Under the pieces are notes generated by a model. It was given only the letters and a program-made list of their open reading frames with translations. It was not told the origin of the DNA and searched no databases. From Sphingopyxis alaskensis RB2256 (GTDB lineage: Bacteria; Pseudomonadota; Alphaproteobacteria; Sphingomonadales; Sphingomonadaceae), in contig NC_008048.1 in assembly GCF_000013985.1 (NCBI RefSeq), positions 2,046,001-2,110,000 on the forward strand: a DNA stretch of 64,000 nt, given 5' to 3'. This document shows, in pieces, positions 43,779 through 52,395 of the stretch. The translations under genes were made by a program, and so were the position numbers. The stretch's first letter is position 1; each line of letters begins with the position of its first letter.

Positions 43779-45629
43779 ATGCGTCGCCGCACACTCCTCA
43801 CCGCCGTCCCCGCCGCCGCGCTGATACCGACAGCTGGCTTCGCGGAGGGCAGAAAGCCCAAGGCCGCGCCCGCGGCCGCCAGGCCGGACAAGACCACTCC
43901 GCCGGTGTGGGAATCGGGTGCCGACCGGTTCGTGCGCCCCGACGTCCATGCCGGCGACCGCCCGGTCGGTGCGAGCTTTGCGTCGCGCACCGCCGTTTAT
44001 GGCCTCAGCGGCGCGGTGGGCACCGCGCACCCGCTCGCGACGCAGGCGGGGATCGACATGCTGAGGCGCGGCGGGTCGGCGGTCGACGCCGCGATCGCAA
44101 TCAATGCGTGCCTCGGCCTGCTCGAACCCACCGCGAACGGCATCGGCGGCGACGTCTATGCGATGATATGGGATCCCAGGACAAAGAAGCTGGCGGGGCT
44201 GGCCGGGTCGGGGAAAAGCCCGCGCGGGCTGGATCTCGCGACGGTTCGGTCGCGCGCGCGCGGCGGCACCCTGCCCGCCTATGGCGCGATTACCGTGTCG
44301 GTTCCCGGCACGGTCGACGGCTGGTGGACGATGCACCAGCGCTACGGCAAGCTGCCGTGGAAGGAACTGTTCGAGCCCGTCATCGCGCACGCCGAGGTGG
44401 GCGCGCCCGTGCCCGACATGATCGCCTATTATATGCGGCGCAGCCTTGCCGGATTCCGCCAGCCGGGCCGCGGGATCGAAGAGATCGACAATGCGCTGCG
44501 CACCTGGGGCCTGAACGACGGCAAGGGACCGATGGCGGGGCAGGTGTTCCGTAACCCCGACCTTGCGCGCACCTTCCGCCTGATTGCCGAAGGCGGGCGC
44601 GACGCCTTTTACGAGGGTGAAATCGCGCGGACGATCGATGCCTATTTCAAACGGATCGGCGGCTGGCTGCGCTACGAGGATCTGGCCGCGCATCGATCCG
44701 AATGGATCGAGCCGCACAAGACCGCCTATCGCGGCACCGACGTTTATGCGCTGGGCGCCAACACCCAGGGCATCGCGACCTTGCAGATGCTCAATATCCT
44801 CGAACATTTCGACCTGAAGGGCGCGGGATTCCAGTCGGCGCTGTCGATTCACCTGCAGGCGGAGGCGAAGCGCCTCGCCTATGAAGACCGCGCGCGCTAT
44901 TATGCCGATCCGCACTTTGCCAGGGTGCCGGTCGAATGGCTGATTTCAAAGGACTATGCCGCCGAACGCGCAAAGCTGATCCGCCCCGACCGCCTGCTCA
45001 CCCCCGTCCATCCGGGGCAAGCGCCGAGCCATGGCGACACGACCTATTTCAGCTGCGCCGACAAGGACGGGATGATGGTGTCGATGATCCAGTCGAACTT
45101 CCGCGGCATGGGGTCGGGGCTGGTTGCCGACGGCCTCGGCTTCATGTTCCAGGACCGTGGGCAATTGTTCAGCCTTCAGGATGGGCATCCGAACATCTAC
45201 GCGCCCGGAAAGCGGCCGTTCCAGACGATCATCCCCGGCTTTGCAGCGCGCGGCGACGTGCCGTGGATGAGTTTCGGCGTGATGGGCGGCGACATGCAGC
45301 CACAAGGACAGACGCAGATCATCGTGGGCCGCGTCGATTACGGGCTCGAAATCCAGTCGGCGGGCGACTCGCCGCGCTGGCATCACGAGGGATCGTCCGA
45401 AACGATGGGCGAGGATGCGGCGGGCCTTGGCCCGAACGGCCTCTTGCGGCTCGAAAGCGGCGTGCCCGATGCAAGTCGGCGACGGCTGGCCGAGATCGGC
45501 TGGACGCTGGGCGAATCCGATGGCGGGTTCGGACGCTATCAATGCGTCGAACATCGGATGGACGGCGATACGCGCGTTTACGCCGCGGCGAGCGAAATGC
45601 GCGCCGACGGATGTGCGCTCGCCTATTGA
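43779..45629 (+). CDS. Gamma-glutamyltransferase family protein
   Basis: 616 residues. Twin-arginine-like signal (MRRRTLLTAVPAAALIPTAGFA) implies export. GGT features: GGSAVDAAIAINACLGLLEP near residue 100, the autoprocessing and catalytic Thr in GDTTYFSCADKDGMMVSMI, and the C-terminal GGDMQPQGQTQIIV. Family members transfer or hydrolyse gamma-glutamyl groups such as glutathione, or act as acylases. The substrate is not fixed by these motifs. Confidence 0.87.
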   Translation: MRRRTLLTAVPAAALIPTAGFAEGRKPKAAPAAARPDKTTPPVWESGADRFVRPDVHAGDRPVGASFASRTAVYGLSGAVGTAHPLATQAGIDMLRRGGSAVDAAIAINACLGLLEPTANGIGGDVYAMIWDPRTKKLAGLAGSGKSPRGLDLATVRSRARGGTLPAYGAITVSVPGTVDGWWTMHQRYGKLPWKELFEPVIAHAEVGAPVPDMIAYYMRRSLAGFRQPGRGIEEIDNALRTWGLNDGKGPMAGQVFRNPDLARTFRLIAEGGRDAFYEGEIARTIDAYFKRIGGWLRYEDLAAHRSEWIEPHKTAYRGTDVYALGANTQGIATLQMLNILEHFDLKGAGFQSALSIHLQAEAKRLAYEDRARYYADPHFARVPVEWLISKDYAAERAKLIRPDRLLTPVHPGQAPSHGDTTYFSCADKDGMMVSMIQSNFRGMGSGLVADGLGFMFQDRGQLFSLQDGHPNIYAPGKRPFQTIIPGFAARGDVPWMSFGVMGGDMQPQGQTQIIVGRVDYGLEIQSAGDSPRWHHEGSSETMGEDAAGLGPNGLLRLESGVPDASRRRLAEIGWTLGESDGGFGRYQCVEHRMDGDTRVYAAASEMRADGCALAY

Positions 45630-45797
45630 AACTGGCGGGCGGAAACCCGCTCGTTTCGGCGCGGCCTCACCTCCCCCCTCCGCCAAAATTATCGAACACG
45701 ATATACGAATATTTACCTTCTTCCTTTAGGGGATTCTTCGGGACCAATTGAATAAACCGTCCGAGGTGGGAGTCGGGCGGCAGATACTGAGTCGCGC

Positions 45798-46232
45798 ATG
45801 TCCTATTCCGAGGCCAACCCCGCCTCACCCCCGCCGGAGGAAAAGCGCCAGCCACGGCAGTCGCGGCTGGTGAAAGCGGCGCTCGCCTGTCAGCGGCTGG
45901 GGCGCTTCGATGTCACGCTGCGCAATGTGTCGCTGACCGGAATCGGCGGACAAGGGCCGCATATGCTGCAAATCGGCGAGCGAATGAGCGTGTTCCTGCC
46001 GGGGCATCAGCCGATGCTGGGCACGGTGCGCTGGGTCGCGGGAACGCGCTTCGGCATCCAGACCGACCGCGAGATTGAAACCGTCCGGCTGCGCGCGGCG
46101 CATGACGATCAACTCATTCCGGCCGACAGCCGCCTCGATTTCCAGATCGTGCCGCCGCCGCAAATCGACACCTGGCGACCCGGCCTGACCCGCGCCACCA
46201 ACCTGCCGGGGCATCTCGGACGGAGACGCTAG
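45798..46232 (+). CDS. PilZ-domain protein (probable c-di-GMP receptor)
   Basis: 144 residues. The c-di-GMP motifs are recognisable as RQPRQSR (residues 17-23, RxxxR) and NVSLTGIGG (residues 43-51, D/NxSxxG), followed by VRWVAGTRFGIQT. The C-terminal 40 residues are a Pro/Arg-rich tail without known domain. Likely a small c-di-GMP adaptor for motility or surface behaviour. Lies alone, converging on the PHA depolymerase gene. Confidence 0.82.
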   Translation: MSYSEANPASPPPEEKRQPRQSRLVKAALACQRLGRFDVTLRNVSLTGIGGQGPHMLQIGERMSVFLPGHQPMLGTVRWVAGTRFGIQTDREIETVRLRAAHDDQLIPADSRLDFQIVPPPQIDTWRPGLTRATNLPGHLGRRR

Positions 46233-46257
46233 AGCGGCTGGCAGCCCCGTCGATCCG

Positions 46258-47478
46258 TCAGCCGCCGTGCGCGCGGATCCATTGCTCGACCACCGGCGCA
46301 ATCTCCTCGCGCCACTTGCGGCCGTTGAAAATGCCATAATGGCCCACTCCCCTGGCCAGCAGATATTTCTTCCGTTCCGCAGGCAGTGCCCTGGCCAGCG
46401 TCAGCGCCGCCTTGGTCTGGCCGATCCCCGAAATATCGTCGCGCTCGCCCTCGATCGCCAGGATCGCAATATCCTCGATCGCTGCGATGTCCACCAGCTC
46501 GCCGCGGTGCTCGAACGCGCCCCTGGGCAGCAGGTGGCGCTGGAACACGGCATCGACCGTCTGCAAATAAAATTCGGCGGTCATGTCGCACACCGCGCGA
46601 TACTCGTCATAGAATTCCTTGGTCTTGTCGGCGCTTTCGCCGTCGCCATCGACCAGATGTTTGAACATCTCCCAATGGCTCATCATATGGTTGCCAAGGT
46701 TCATCGACATGAAACCGGCAAGCTGCAGGAAGCCCGGATAGACGCACCGCCCCGCTCCCGGATAATAGGCCGGAACGGTCGCGATGACATTTTCCTGGAA
46801 CCAGGCATAGGGGCGCGTGGTCGCATGTTCGTTCACCGCGGTCGGCGCCTTGCGCGTGTCGATCGGCCCTCCCATCATCGTCAGCGTCTTCGGACGGCAT
46901 TGATGCCTGTTCGCCGCCATGATCGCCGCGGCGGCCAGGCTCGGCACCGATGGCTGGCACACCGCAAGCATGTGCGCGCCCGGCCCGATATGCTCCAGCC
47001 AGGCGATCAGATAGTCGATATAATCGTCGAGGTCGAACCGGCCCGCTTCCAGCGGCACGTTGCGCGCATCGCGCCAGTCGGTGATCCACACGTCGTGGCC
47101 GGGCAGCATCCGTTCGACCGTCCCGCGCAGCAGCGTCGCATAATGGCCCGACATCGGTGCGACGATCAGCAGCCTGGGCGCATCTTTCGCGCCCTTGTGC
47201 TTGAAATGCTTGAGCTGGCCAAAGGGCCTCCGCGCCTCGATCGCCTCGGTCACGCGCACCGTCTCGCCATCGACGGTCGTTTCGTACAGCTCGAACCCCG
47301 GCTTGCCGCGCGGCGCAGCGGCGTGGGCAAAGACCTCGAGCGCCGAGGCAAACATCGGGCTGCCGCTGAAATAGCCGAGTGGATTCGCGGGGTGCTGCAT
47401 CACCTGCGCGCCCGCGGTCGCCAGCGCGCTGGCGCCTGCCAGCCAGTTCTTCTGCATGTCAAAGGCGTGATACAGCAT
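46258..47478 (-). CDS. phaZ: Intracellular polyhydroxyalkanoate depolymerase, PhaZ1 (scl) type
   Basis: 406 residues. Typical PhaZa1 start MLYHAFDMQKNWLAGA; nucleophile Cys174 in MLAVCQPSVPS (Cys rather than Ser, as in Ralstonia PhaZa1), Asp in EGERDDISG and His in GVGHYGIFNGRKW. Degrades native short-chain PHA granules inside the cell. It is the second PHA depolymerase in the window and of a different class from that at 2964. No phaC or phasin gene nearby. Confidence 0.92.
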   Translation of the reverse strand: MLYHAFDMQKNWLAGASALATAGAQVMQHPANPLGYFSGSPMFASALEVFAHAAAPRGKPGFELYETTVDGETVRVTEAIEARRPFGQLKHFKHKGAKDAPRLLIVAPMSGHYATLLRGTVERMLPGHDVWITDWRDARNVPLEAGRFDLDDYIDYLIAWLEHIGPGAHMLAVCQPSVPSLAAAAIMAANRHQCRPKTLTMMGGPIDTRKAPTAVNEHATTRPYAWFQENVIATVPAYYPGAGRCVYPGFLQLAGFMSMNLGNHMMSHWEMFKHLVDGDGESADKTKEFYDEYRAVCDMTAEFYLQTVDAVFQRHLLPRGAFEHRGELVDIAAIEDIAILAIEGERDDISGIGQTKAALTLARALPAERKKYLLARGVGHYGIFNGRKWREEIAPVVEQWIRAHGG

Positions 47479-47652
47479 CTATCGAGATTTCCTTGGTCCG
47501 GTCGGACGCTCTTCCGGCGCCCCGTTGCCGCGCAGTCTAGGCCTTGATCGCCATTGTGCAACGCATCATTTCGTTCAGCTTCACGGCGTTTGAAGCCGAA
47601 GCCGCATTCTGCGGCGTTGAGCGCGCCTCACCCCGCTGCTAGGGCCGACGCC

Positions 47653-49446
47653 ATGGCCAGCCAATCCGACCAGCCCGCCGCGAAAGCCGGACCCAGCCGC
47701 AAGCTCGGCAGTCTGCGCATGGTGTGGCACTATGCCAGCCGCTACCCGCTGCAACTCGCGGTCGCCGCGGTCGCGCTTGGCATTGCGGCGCTCGCGACAC
47801 TCGCAATCCCCTGGCAGTTCAAGGAAATGATCGACAGCGGCTTCATCGCGGGCGGCGGCGACGTCGCCCCGCATTTCCGGCTGTTTTACGCCATCGTCGT
47901 TGCGCTGGCGCTGGCGACTGCGCTGCGCTTCTATTTCGTCAGCTGGCTCGGCGAACGCACCGTCGCCGACATCCGCCAGGCGGTGCAACGCAACCTGCTC
48001 CGCCTCGCCCCCGGATTTTTCGAGGAAAACCGCCCGTCCGAAATCGCCTCGCGCATGACCGCGGACACTGCGATCATCGAACAGGTCGTCGGCACGACCG
48101 TCTCGGTCGCGCTCCGCAACATGGTGATGGGGATCGGGGGCATCGCCTATCTGTTCAGCCTCTCGCCGAAGCTCACGGCGGGCATATTGCTGGGGATTCC
48201 GGTCATCATCCTGCCGATCGTACTCCTCGGTCGGCGGCTCCAGAAAGTGTCGCGCATCAGCCAGGATCGGGTGGCCGACATCGGCGCGACTACCGCCGAA
48301 CAGATGGGCGCGATGAAGATTGTCCAGGCGTTCGGGCAGGAGGCGCGCGAGGCCGACCGCTTCGCCGCCGCGGTCGAAGCCAATTTCGCGACCGCCAAGC
48401 GCCGCATCCGCCTGCGCGCGATCATTACCGCGACGGTCATCGGCCTCCTCTTCGGCGCGATCACAACGCTGCTGTGGTACGGGGCGGAGGGCGTGGCAAC
48501 GGGCACGATCACCGGCGGCACCATCGCCGCCTTCGTGCTCACCGGCGGCCTCGTTGCCGGCGCGTTCGGCGCCCTGACCGAGGTATATGGCGACCTGCTC
48601 CGCGCCGCCGGCGCCGCCGAGCGGCTCAGCGAGCTTCTGAACGCCGAGGCGACCATCGCGCCGCCCGCGCACCCGCGCACATTCCCCGACCCGCCCATCG
48701 GCACGCTCGAGTTTCGCGGCGTCGAGTTCCGCTATCCGACGCGCCCCGATGCGCCGGCGCTCCATGATTTCAGTCTCGCAATCCGCCCGCGCGAAACCGT
48801 TGCGATCGTCGGCCCCTCGGGCGCAGGCAAATCGACGCTCTTTCAGCTCGCCGAGCGCTTCTACGATCCGCAGGCGGGACAGATTCTGCTCGACGGGGTG
48901 CCGCTCGTCGATGCCGATCCCGCCGACATCCGCGCGCGTGTCGCGATGGTGCCTCAGGAAACGGTCATCTTCGCGGCCTCGGCGCGCGACAATCTGCGCT
49001 ACGGCAACTGGGCCGCCAGCGACGAGGATCTGTGGGCCGCCGCGCGCGCCGCCAATGCCGAGGAGTTCCTCCGCAAGCTGCCGCAAGGTCTCGACACATT
49101 CATGGGAGAGGGCGGCGCGCGCCTCTCCGGCGGCCAGCGCCAGCGCGTCGCGATCGCGCGCGCGCTGCTGCGCCGCGCGCCGCTGTTGCTGCTCGACGAA
49201 GCGACGTCGGCGCTCGACGCCGAATCCGAAAAGCTTGTTCAGGACGCGCTCGAAACGCTGATGCACGACCGCACCACCGTCGTCATCGCGCACCGTCTCG
49301 CCACCGTCCGCGCCGCCGACCGCATCGTCGTGATGGACGAAGGGCGGATCGTCGAAGAGGGGCGCCACGACGACCTTGTCGCCGCCGACGGCCTTTATGC
49401 CCGCCTCGCGCGTCTTCAGTTTCAGGACAGTCTGACCGCGGCCTGA
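47653..49446 (+). CDS. MsbA-like ABC exporter (fused permease-ATPase)
   Basis: 597 residues. A six-helix type-1 exporter domain (about 25-335) is followed by the ATPase: Walker A GPSGAGKST, Q-loop MVPQETVIF, signature LSGGQRQR, Walker B LLLLDEATSALD, H-loop IAHRLATV. Functions as a homodimer exporting lipids, drugs or peptides. Because sphingomonads lack LPS, a lipid-A flippase role is not assumed. The start ATG at 47653 gives MASQSDQPAAK; the upstream frame overlaps the divergent promoter region. Confidence 0.88.
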   Translation: MASQSDQPAAKAGPSRKLGSLRMVWHYASRYPLQLAVAAVALGIAALATLAIPWQFKEMIDSGFIAGGGDVAPHFRLFYAIVVALALATALRFYFVSWLGERTVADIRQAVQRNLLRLAPGFFEENRPSEIASRMTADTAIIEQVVGTTVSVALRNMVMGIGGIAYLFSLSPKLTAGILLGIPVIILPIVLLGRRLQKVSRISQDRVADIGATTAEQMGAMKIVQAFGQEAREADRFAAAVEANFATAKRRIRLRAIITATVIGLLFGAITTLLWYGAEGVATGTITGGTIAAFVLTGGLVAGAFGALTEVYGDLLRAAGAAERLSELLNAEATIAPPAHPRTFPDPPIGTLEFRGVEFRYPTRPDAPALHDFSLAIRPRETVAIVGPSGAGKSTLFQLAERFYDPQAGQILLDGVPLVDADPADIRARVAMVPQETVIFAASARDNLRYGNWAASDEDLWAAARAANAEEFLRKLPQGLDTFMGEGGARLSGGQRQRVAIARALLRRAPLLLLDEATSALDAESEKLVQDALETLMHDRTTVVIAHRLATVRAADRIVVMDEGRIVEEGRHDDLVAADGLYARLARLQFQDSLTAA

Positions 49447-49485
49447 TTGGCACACCGCGTCCAACTCCCCAGCGAAGGATCAACG

Positions 49486-50022
49486 ATGCTCTACGACATG
49501 ACCGTGCCCGCTTACGTCAACGGATTGAATGCCCTCTCCGCCCAGCTCGACAAGGCACGTGCCTGGGGCGCCGACAATGGCGTTGGCGAACAGCAGCTGC
49601 TGGCGGCCCGCCTCGCGCCCGACATGTTCCCGCTCGCGGCACAGATCCGCTTCGCCTGCATGCAGGCGGTCCAGCCCGCGACGCGCCTCGGCGCAGCGGG
49701 TGCGCCCGGCTTTGCTGAGGACGGCGCCGATTTCGCCGCGCTCCAGGCGCAAATCGCCGACGCGCTCGCCTGGCTCGGAGGGATCGACCGGTCGAGCGTC
49801 GAGGGCGAGGCGGACCGGCCGGTCAGCTTCGACCTGCCCAACGGAATGGTCTTCGACATGACCGCCCTCACCTATGTTCGCGACTGGGCGCAGCCGCAGT
49901 TTTATTTCCATCTCGTTGCCGCCTATGCCATCCTGCGGCATATGGGAGCGCCGCTCGGCAAGGCCGATTACGTCGGCTATATGATGGCCTATCTCCGCCC
50001 CGGAACGGCGCCGACGGGCTGA
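49486..50022 (+). CDS. DUF1993-family protein
   Basis: 178 residues, all-helical by composition, with the DUF1993 pattern MTVPAYVNGLNALSAQLDKA and a His/aspartate-poor DinB-like fold (FYFHLVAAYAILRHMGAPLGKADYVGYM near the end). Cytosolic, function unknown. The start at 49486 follows AAGGA. It lies 39 nt after the ABC exporter and may be co-transcribed. Confidence 0.82.
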   Translation: MLYDMTVPAYVNGLNALSAQLDKARAWGADNGVGEQQLLAARLAPDMFPLAAQIRFACMQAVQPATRLGAAGAPGFAEDGADFAALQAQIADALAWLGGIDRSSVEGEADRPVSFDLPNGMVFDMTALTYVRDWAQPQFYFHLVAAYAILRHMGAPLGKADYVGYMMAYLRPGTAPTG

Positions 50023-50029
50023 AGTGCGA

Positions 50030-50455
50030 TCAGATCAGGTCGCGATAGCCGTCGATCCCCGGAAAGGCGATTGTCGTCCCGCCGTTGCGGCGGATCGCGC
50101 CGATCGCCTGATCGACGCGCAGGTAACGCGCCCGCGCATCGGGCTCGAACAGCAATGTGACCGGTTCGGCCCGGTCGGCGGACGCCTTCACCAACTGCCC
50201 CAGCTGCGCCAGGTCGACCGCCTCGCCATTCCAGCGGATCACATCGGCCCGGTCGATGCTGATGCGATTTTCTTCGTGGATTTCCGCCGACCCCGGTTCG
50301 GTTCCCGGCAGGCTTACGTCGACGCTGTGCGTCGGCGGCGGGATGGTGATGACGAACATCACGAGCATGACCAGCATCACGTCGATCAGCGGCGTCGTGT
50401 TGATCAGCGGGCTGGCATTGGGGTTGGTACGAAAAATGCTGCGGCGTCGGCGCAT
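50030..50455 (-). CDS. ExbD/TolR-family protein, orphan
   Basis: 141 residues from the ATG at 50455 (MRRRRSIFRTNPNASPLINTTPLIDVMLVMLVMFVIT). One N-terminal transmembrane helix contains the essential Asp in LIDVMLVML, and the periplasmic domain ends in an ExbD-like beta-alpha fold (RVDQAIGAIRRNGGTTIAF). It works with ExbB/TonB to use proton motive force at the envelope. No exbB or tonB gene is nearby, so it is an accessory copy. Confidence 0.85.
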   Translation of the reverse strand: MRRRRSIFRTNPNASPLINTTPLIDVMLVMLVMFVITIPPPTHSVDVSLPGTEPGSAEIHEENRISIDRADVIRWNGEAVDLAQLGQLVKASADRAEPVTLLFEPDARARYLRVDQAIGAIRRNGGTTIAFPGIDGYRDLI

Positions 50456-50611
50456 CGTCTCTCTCCCGGTCGATCGGGGTATCGCGGCCGATGGTCGGGC
50501 GATCCCCCGTTCAAAGACGCCAAAGGCACGGCGTCGATGTAACGTTATAACATTGACGACGAAAGACAAGTCGCAATCGCGCGCGGCGAAAAGCAGCAGA
50601 AGCGTGGGCCA

Positions 50612-50654
50612 TAAAGAAAGGGCGGCACCTTCCGGTACCGCCCTTCTTTTCTTC
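50612..50654 (-). terminator. Terminator of the OmpA-family gene
   Basis: Stem GGGCGGCACC / GGTACCGCCC with a TTCC loop and T-rich tail CTTTCTTT on the minus strand, starting about 30 nt after the stop codon at 50682. Confidence 0.8.
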
Positions 50655-50681
50655 CAGTCCCGTCGGGGATGGAAACCGGTC

Positions 50682-51803
50682 TTACATGCCCGAGTTCGGA
50701 CCGTAAGTGATTTCCACGCGACGGTTCTGGTCGTTGCGGACGCCGTCGGCGGTCGCAACGGCCGGACGGGTTTCGCCGAACGCCTGCGCGCTGATCGAAC
50801 CATCCGAGATACCGCGAGCGGTCAGATAGCTGCGAACCGCATCGTTGCGGCGTTCCGACAGGCCGACGTTGTAGCGGGCCGAACCCGAACGGTCGGCGTG
50901 ACCGGCGAGCATGATCTGCGTGCCCGTGCAACCACGGTTATAGGCGCTGATCGCATTGTCGAGCGTCGAAGCCGCTTCCGGCGTGATGTTCGACTGATCC
51001 CAGTCGAAATACACGATGTACGGCCCAGGCGCGCATTCCACGACCGGCGGCGGCGGCGGAGGCGGCGGGGGCGGCGGGGGCGGCGGGGGCGGCGGAGGCG
51101 GCGGCGGAGGCGCCACCGGCTCCGGAGCGCCGCCGAAGTTGTACGTCAGCGTGCCGAGGATCGAGTGCGAGCGGAAGCGCGTCGAAACGTCGCGACCGGC
51201 CTGATCCACCAGATCGACATTGTCGGCGTTGAAGAAGCGATACTTCAGGCCGACGTCCCAGTTGCTGCTGAGCGGCGCGCGGACGCCCGCGATCGCCTGC
51301 CAGGCAAAGCCCGTGTCCGAATCGTCGAGGAACGGACCGGCAAAGACGGGTTCGACCGACACGCGGGCGACACCGGCGCCACCGCCGACAAAGCCCTGCA
51401 GGCCGTCGTCGTCGCCGAAGTCGAGCATGCCGTTGACCATGAAGCTGAGCGCGTTCGAATCGCCGTTCAGGTCGGTCGAGCCGGTGAACAGCGTACCCGC
51501 GCCCGATGCCGTCTGCGGGATGCCGGGGTTGCCGAAACGGCCCGACTTGATGTCGGCTTCACGGAAGCCGACTTCGACTTCGGCACGGAACCCGCCGAAG
51601 TCATAACCGACGGTGCCTTCGAAATCATAGCCCGCGCGATGGTCGAGCGACCCGGCATTGTTGAAGGTGCCGATATCGAGATCAATGTCTTCGACGAGCA
51701 TTGCGCCCGCGCCAACACCGACATACCAGGAATCGTCGCGCGCCATGGACGGCGACGCGAGGGTGGTGGAGGCCAACGCCACAGCGACGGCAAGCTTCCT
51801 CAT
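50682..51803 (-). CDS. OmpA-family outer membrane protein with polyproline linker
   Basis: 373 residues. Signal peptide (to PSMA), an eight-stranded OmpA-like barrel (about 22-225) ending GTLTYNFGGAPEP, a run of 21 consecutive prolines, then the peptidoglycan-binding OmpA C-terminal domain (YIVYFDWDQSNITPEA, AGHADRSGSARYNVGLSERRNDAVRSYL and the terminal NRRVEITYG). It tethers outer membrane to cell wall. An AT-rich promoter region (51804-51930) and a strong terminator suggest high expression. Confidence 0.93.
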   Translation of the reverse strand: MRKLAVAVALASTTLASPSMARDDSWYVGVGAGAMLVEDIDLDIGTFNNAGSLDHRAGYDFEGTVGYDFGGFRAEVEVGFREADIKSGRFGNPGIPQTASGAGTLFTGSTDLNGDSNALSFMVNGMLDFGDDDGLQGFVGGGAGVARVSVEPVFAGPFLDDSDTGFAWQAIAGVRAPLSSNWDVGLKYRFFNADNVDLVDQAGRDVSTRFRSHSILGTLTYNFGGAPEPVAPPPPPPPPPPPPPPPPPPPPPPVVECAPGPYIVYFDWDQSNITPEAASTLDNAISAYNRGCTGTQIMLAGHADRSGSARYNVGLSERRNDAVRSYLTARGISDGSISAQAFGETRPAVATADGVRNDQNRRVEITYGPNSGM

Positions 51804-51933
51804 AATAATTCCCCTTTCAATTTGAGATATACGTCTCGCCAGACGTCCTACTCGCCGCTTTGGTTCCGTGCAAGCTAACAAATCGTCAATCTGTTGCCAA
51901 AAAGTCGCACTCTCGCCGTCAAAAAACACAAAA

Positions 51934-52386
51934 TCAGCCTGAAATCATAAGACCCTGCGCCTCGAGGCTGGCGAGCAGCGCGACCAGCGCCGCCCGTGCC
52001 TCCACATCGATCACGCCGCCCCCGCCGGGTGGGTCGATCGTCGCCGGCGCCACCCACATGCCGCCATGAAAGCAAAGCCATGCGCCATCGCTCAGCCGGA
52101 CAATCCGCATGCCTTCGCGCGCGGCAACGAACCGCCAGCCGCCGCCGGTCCACAGCGCGATCGCGCCGTCCTGCCCCTCCCACGCGCCGGTCGGCGCCGT
52201 CCCGACGATCCAGCCCTGCCCCGGCGTCGGCGTTCCGGGCGGCGTGGAAAGCGGGCCGTCCTCGACGGCGGGGTGCAGCAGCGCGTCGAGCAGCGTCAGC
52301 GCCTCATTGTGCGTCACCTCCTTTTGCGCCTGCGCGACGGCAAGCAGCGGCAGGCCAAATCGCGGCGTCGCGAGCGTGTCGGTCAT
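51934..52386 (-). CDS. DUF2793 protein at the end of the GTA-like cluster
   Basis: 150 residues, starting MTDTLATPRFGLPLLAVAQAQKEVTHNEAL, the DUF2793 signature of GTA and prophage tail-end genes in alphaproteobacteria. A beta-rich middle (GQGWIVGTAPTGAWEGQDGAIALWTGGGWRFV) resembles a receptor-binding or tip module. Follows the host-specificity protein by 9 nt. Probably a tail-fibre accessory; role unproven. Confidence 0.82.
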   Translation of the reverse strand: MTDTLATPRFGLPLLAVAQAQKEVTHNEALTLLDALLHPAVEDGPLSTPPGTPTPGQGWIVGTAPTGAWEGQDGAIALWTGGGWRFVAAREGMRIVRLSDGAWLCFHGGMWVAPATIDPPGGGGVIDVEARAALVALLASLEAQGLMISG

Positions 52387-52395
52387 CCTGTCCTC

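Noticed and set aside
51047..51109. Repeats of CGG/GGG triplets resembling a short tandem array
   Set aside because: They are the codons of the OmpA proline run on the other strand, not a CRISPR or satellite.
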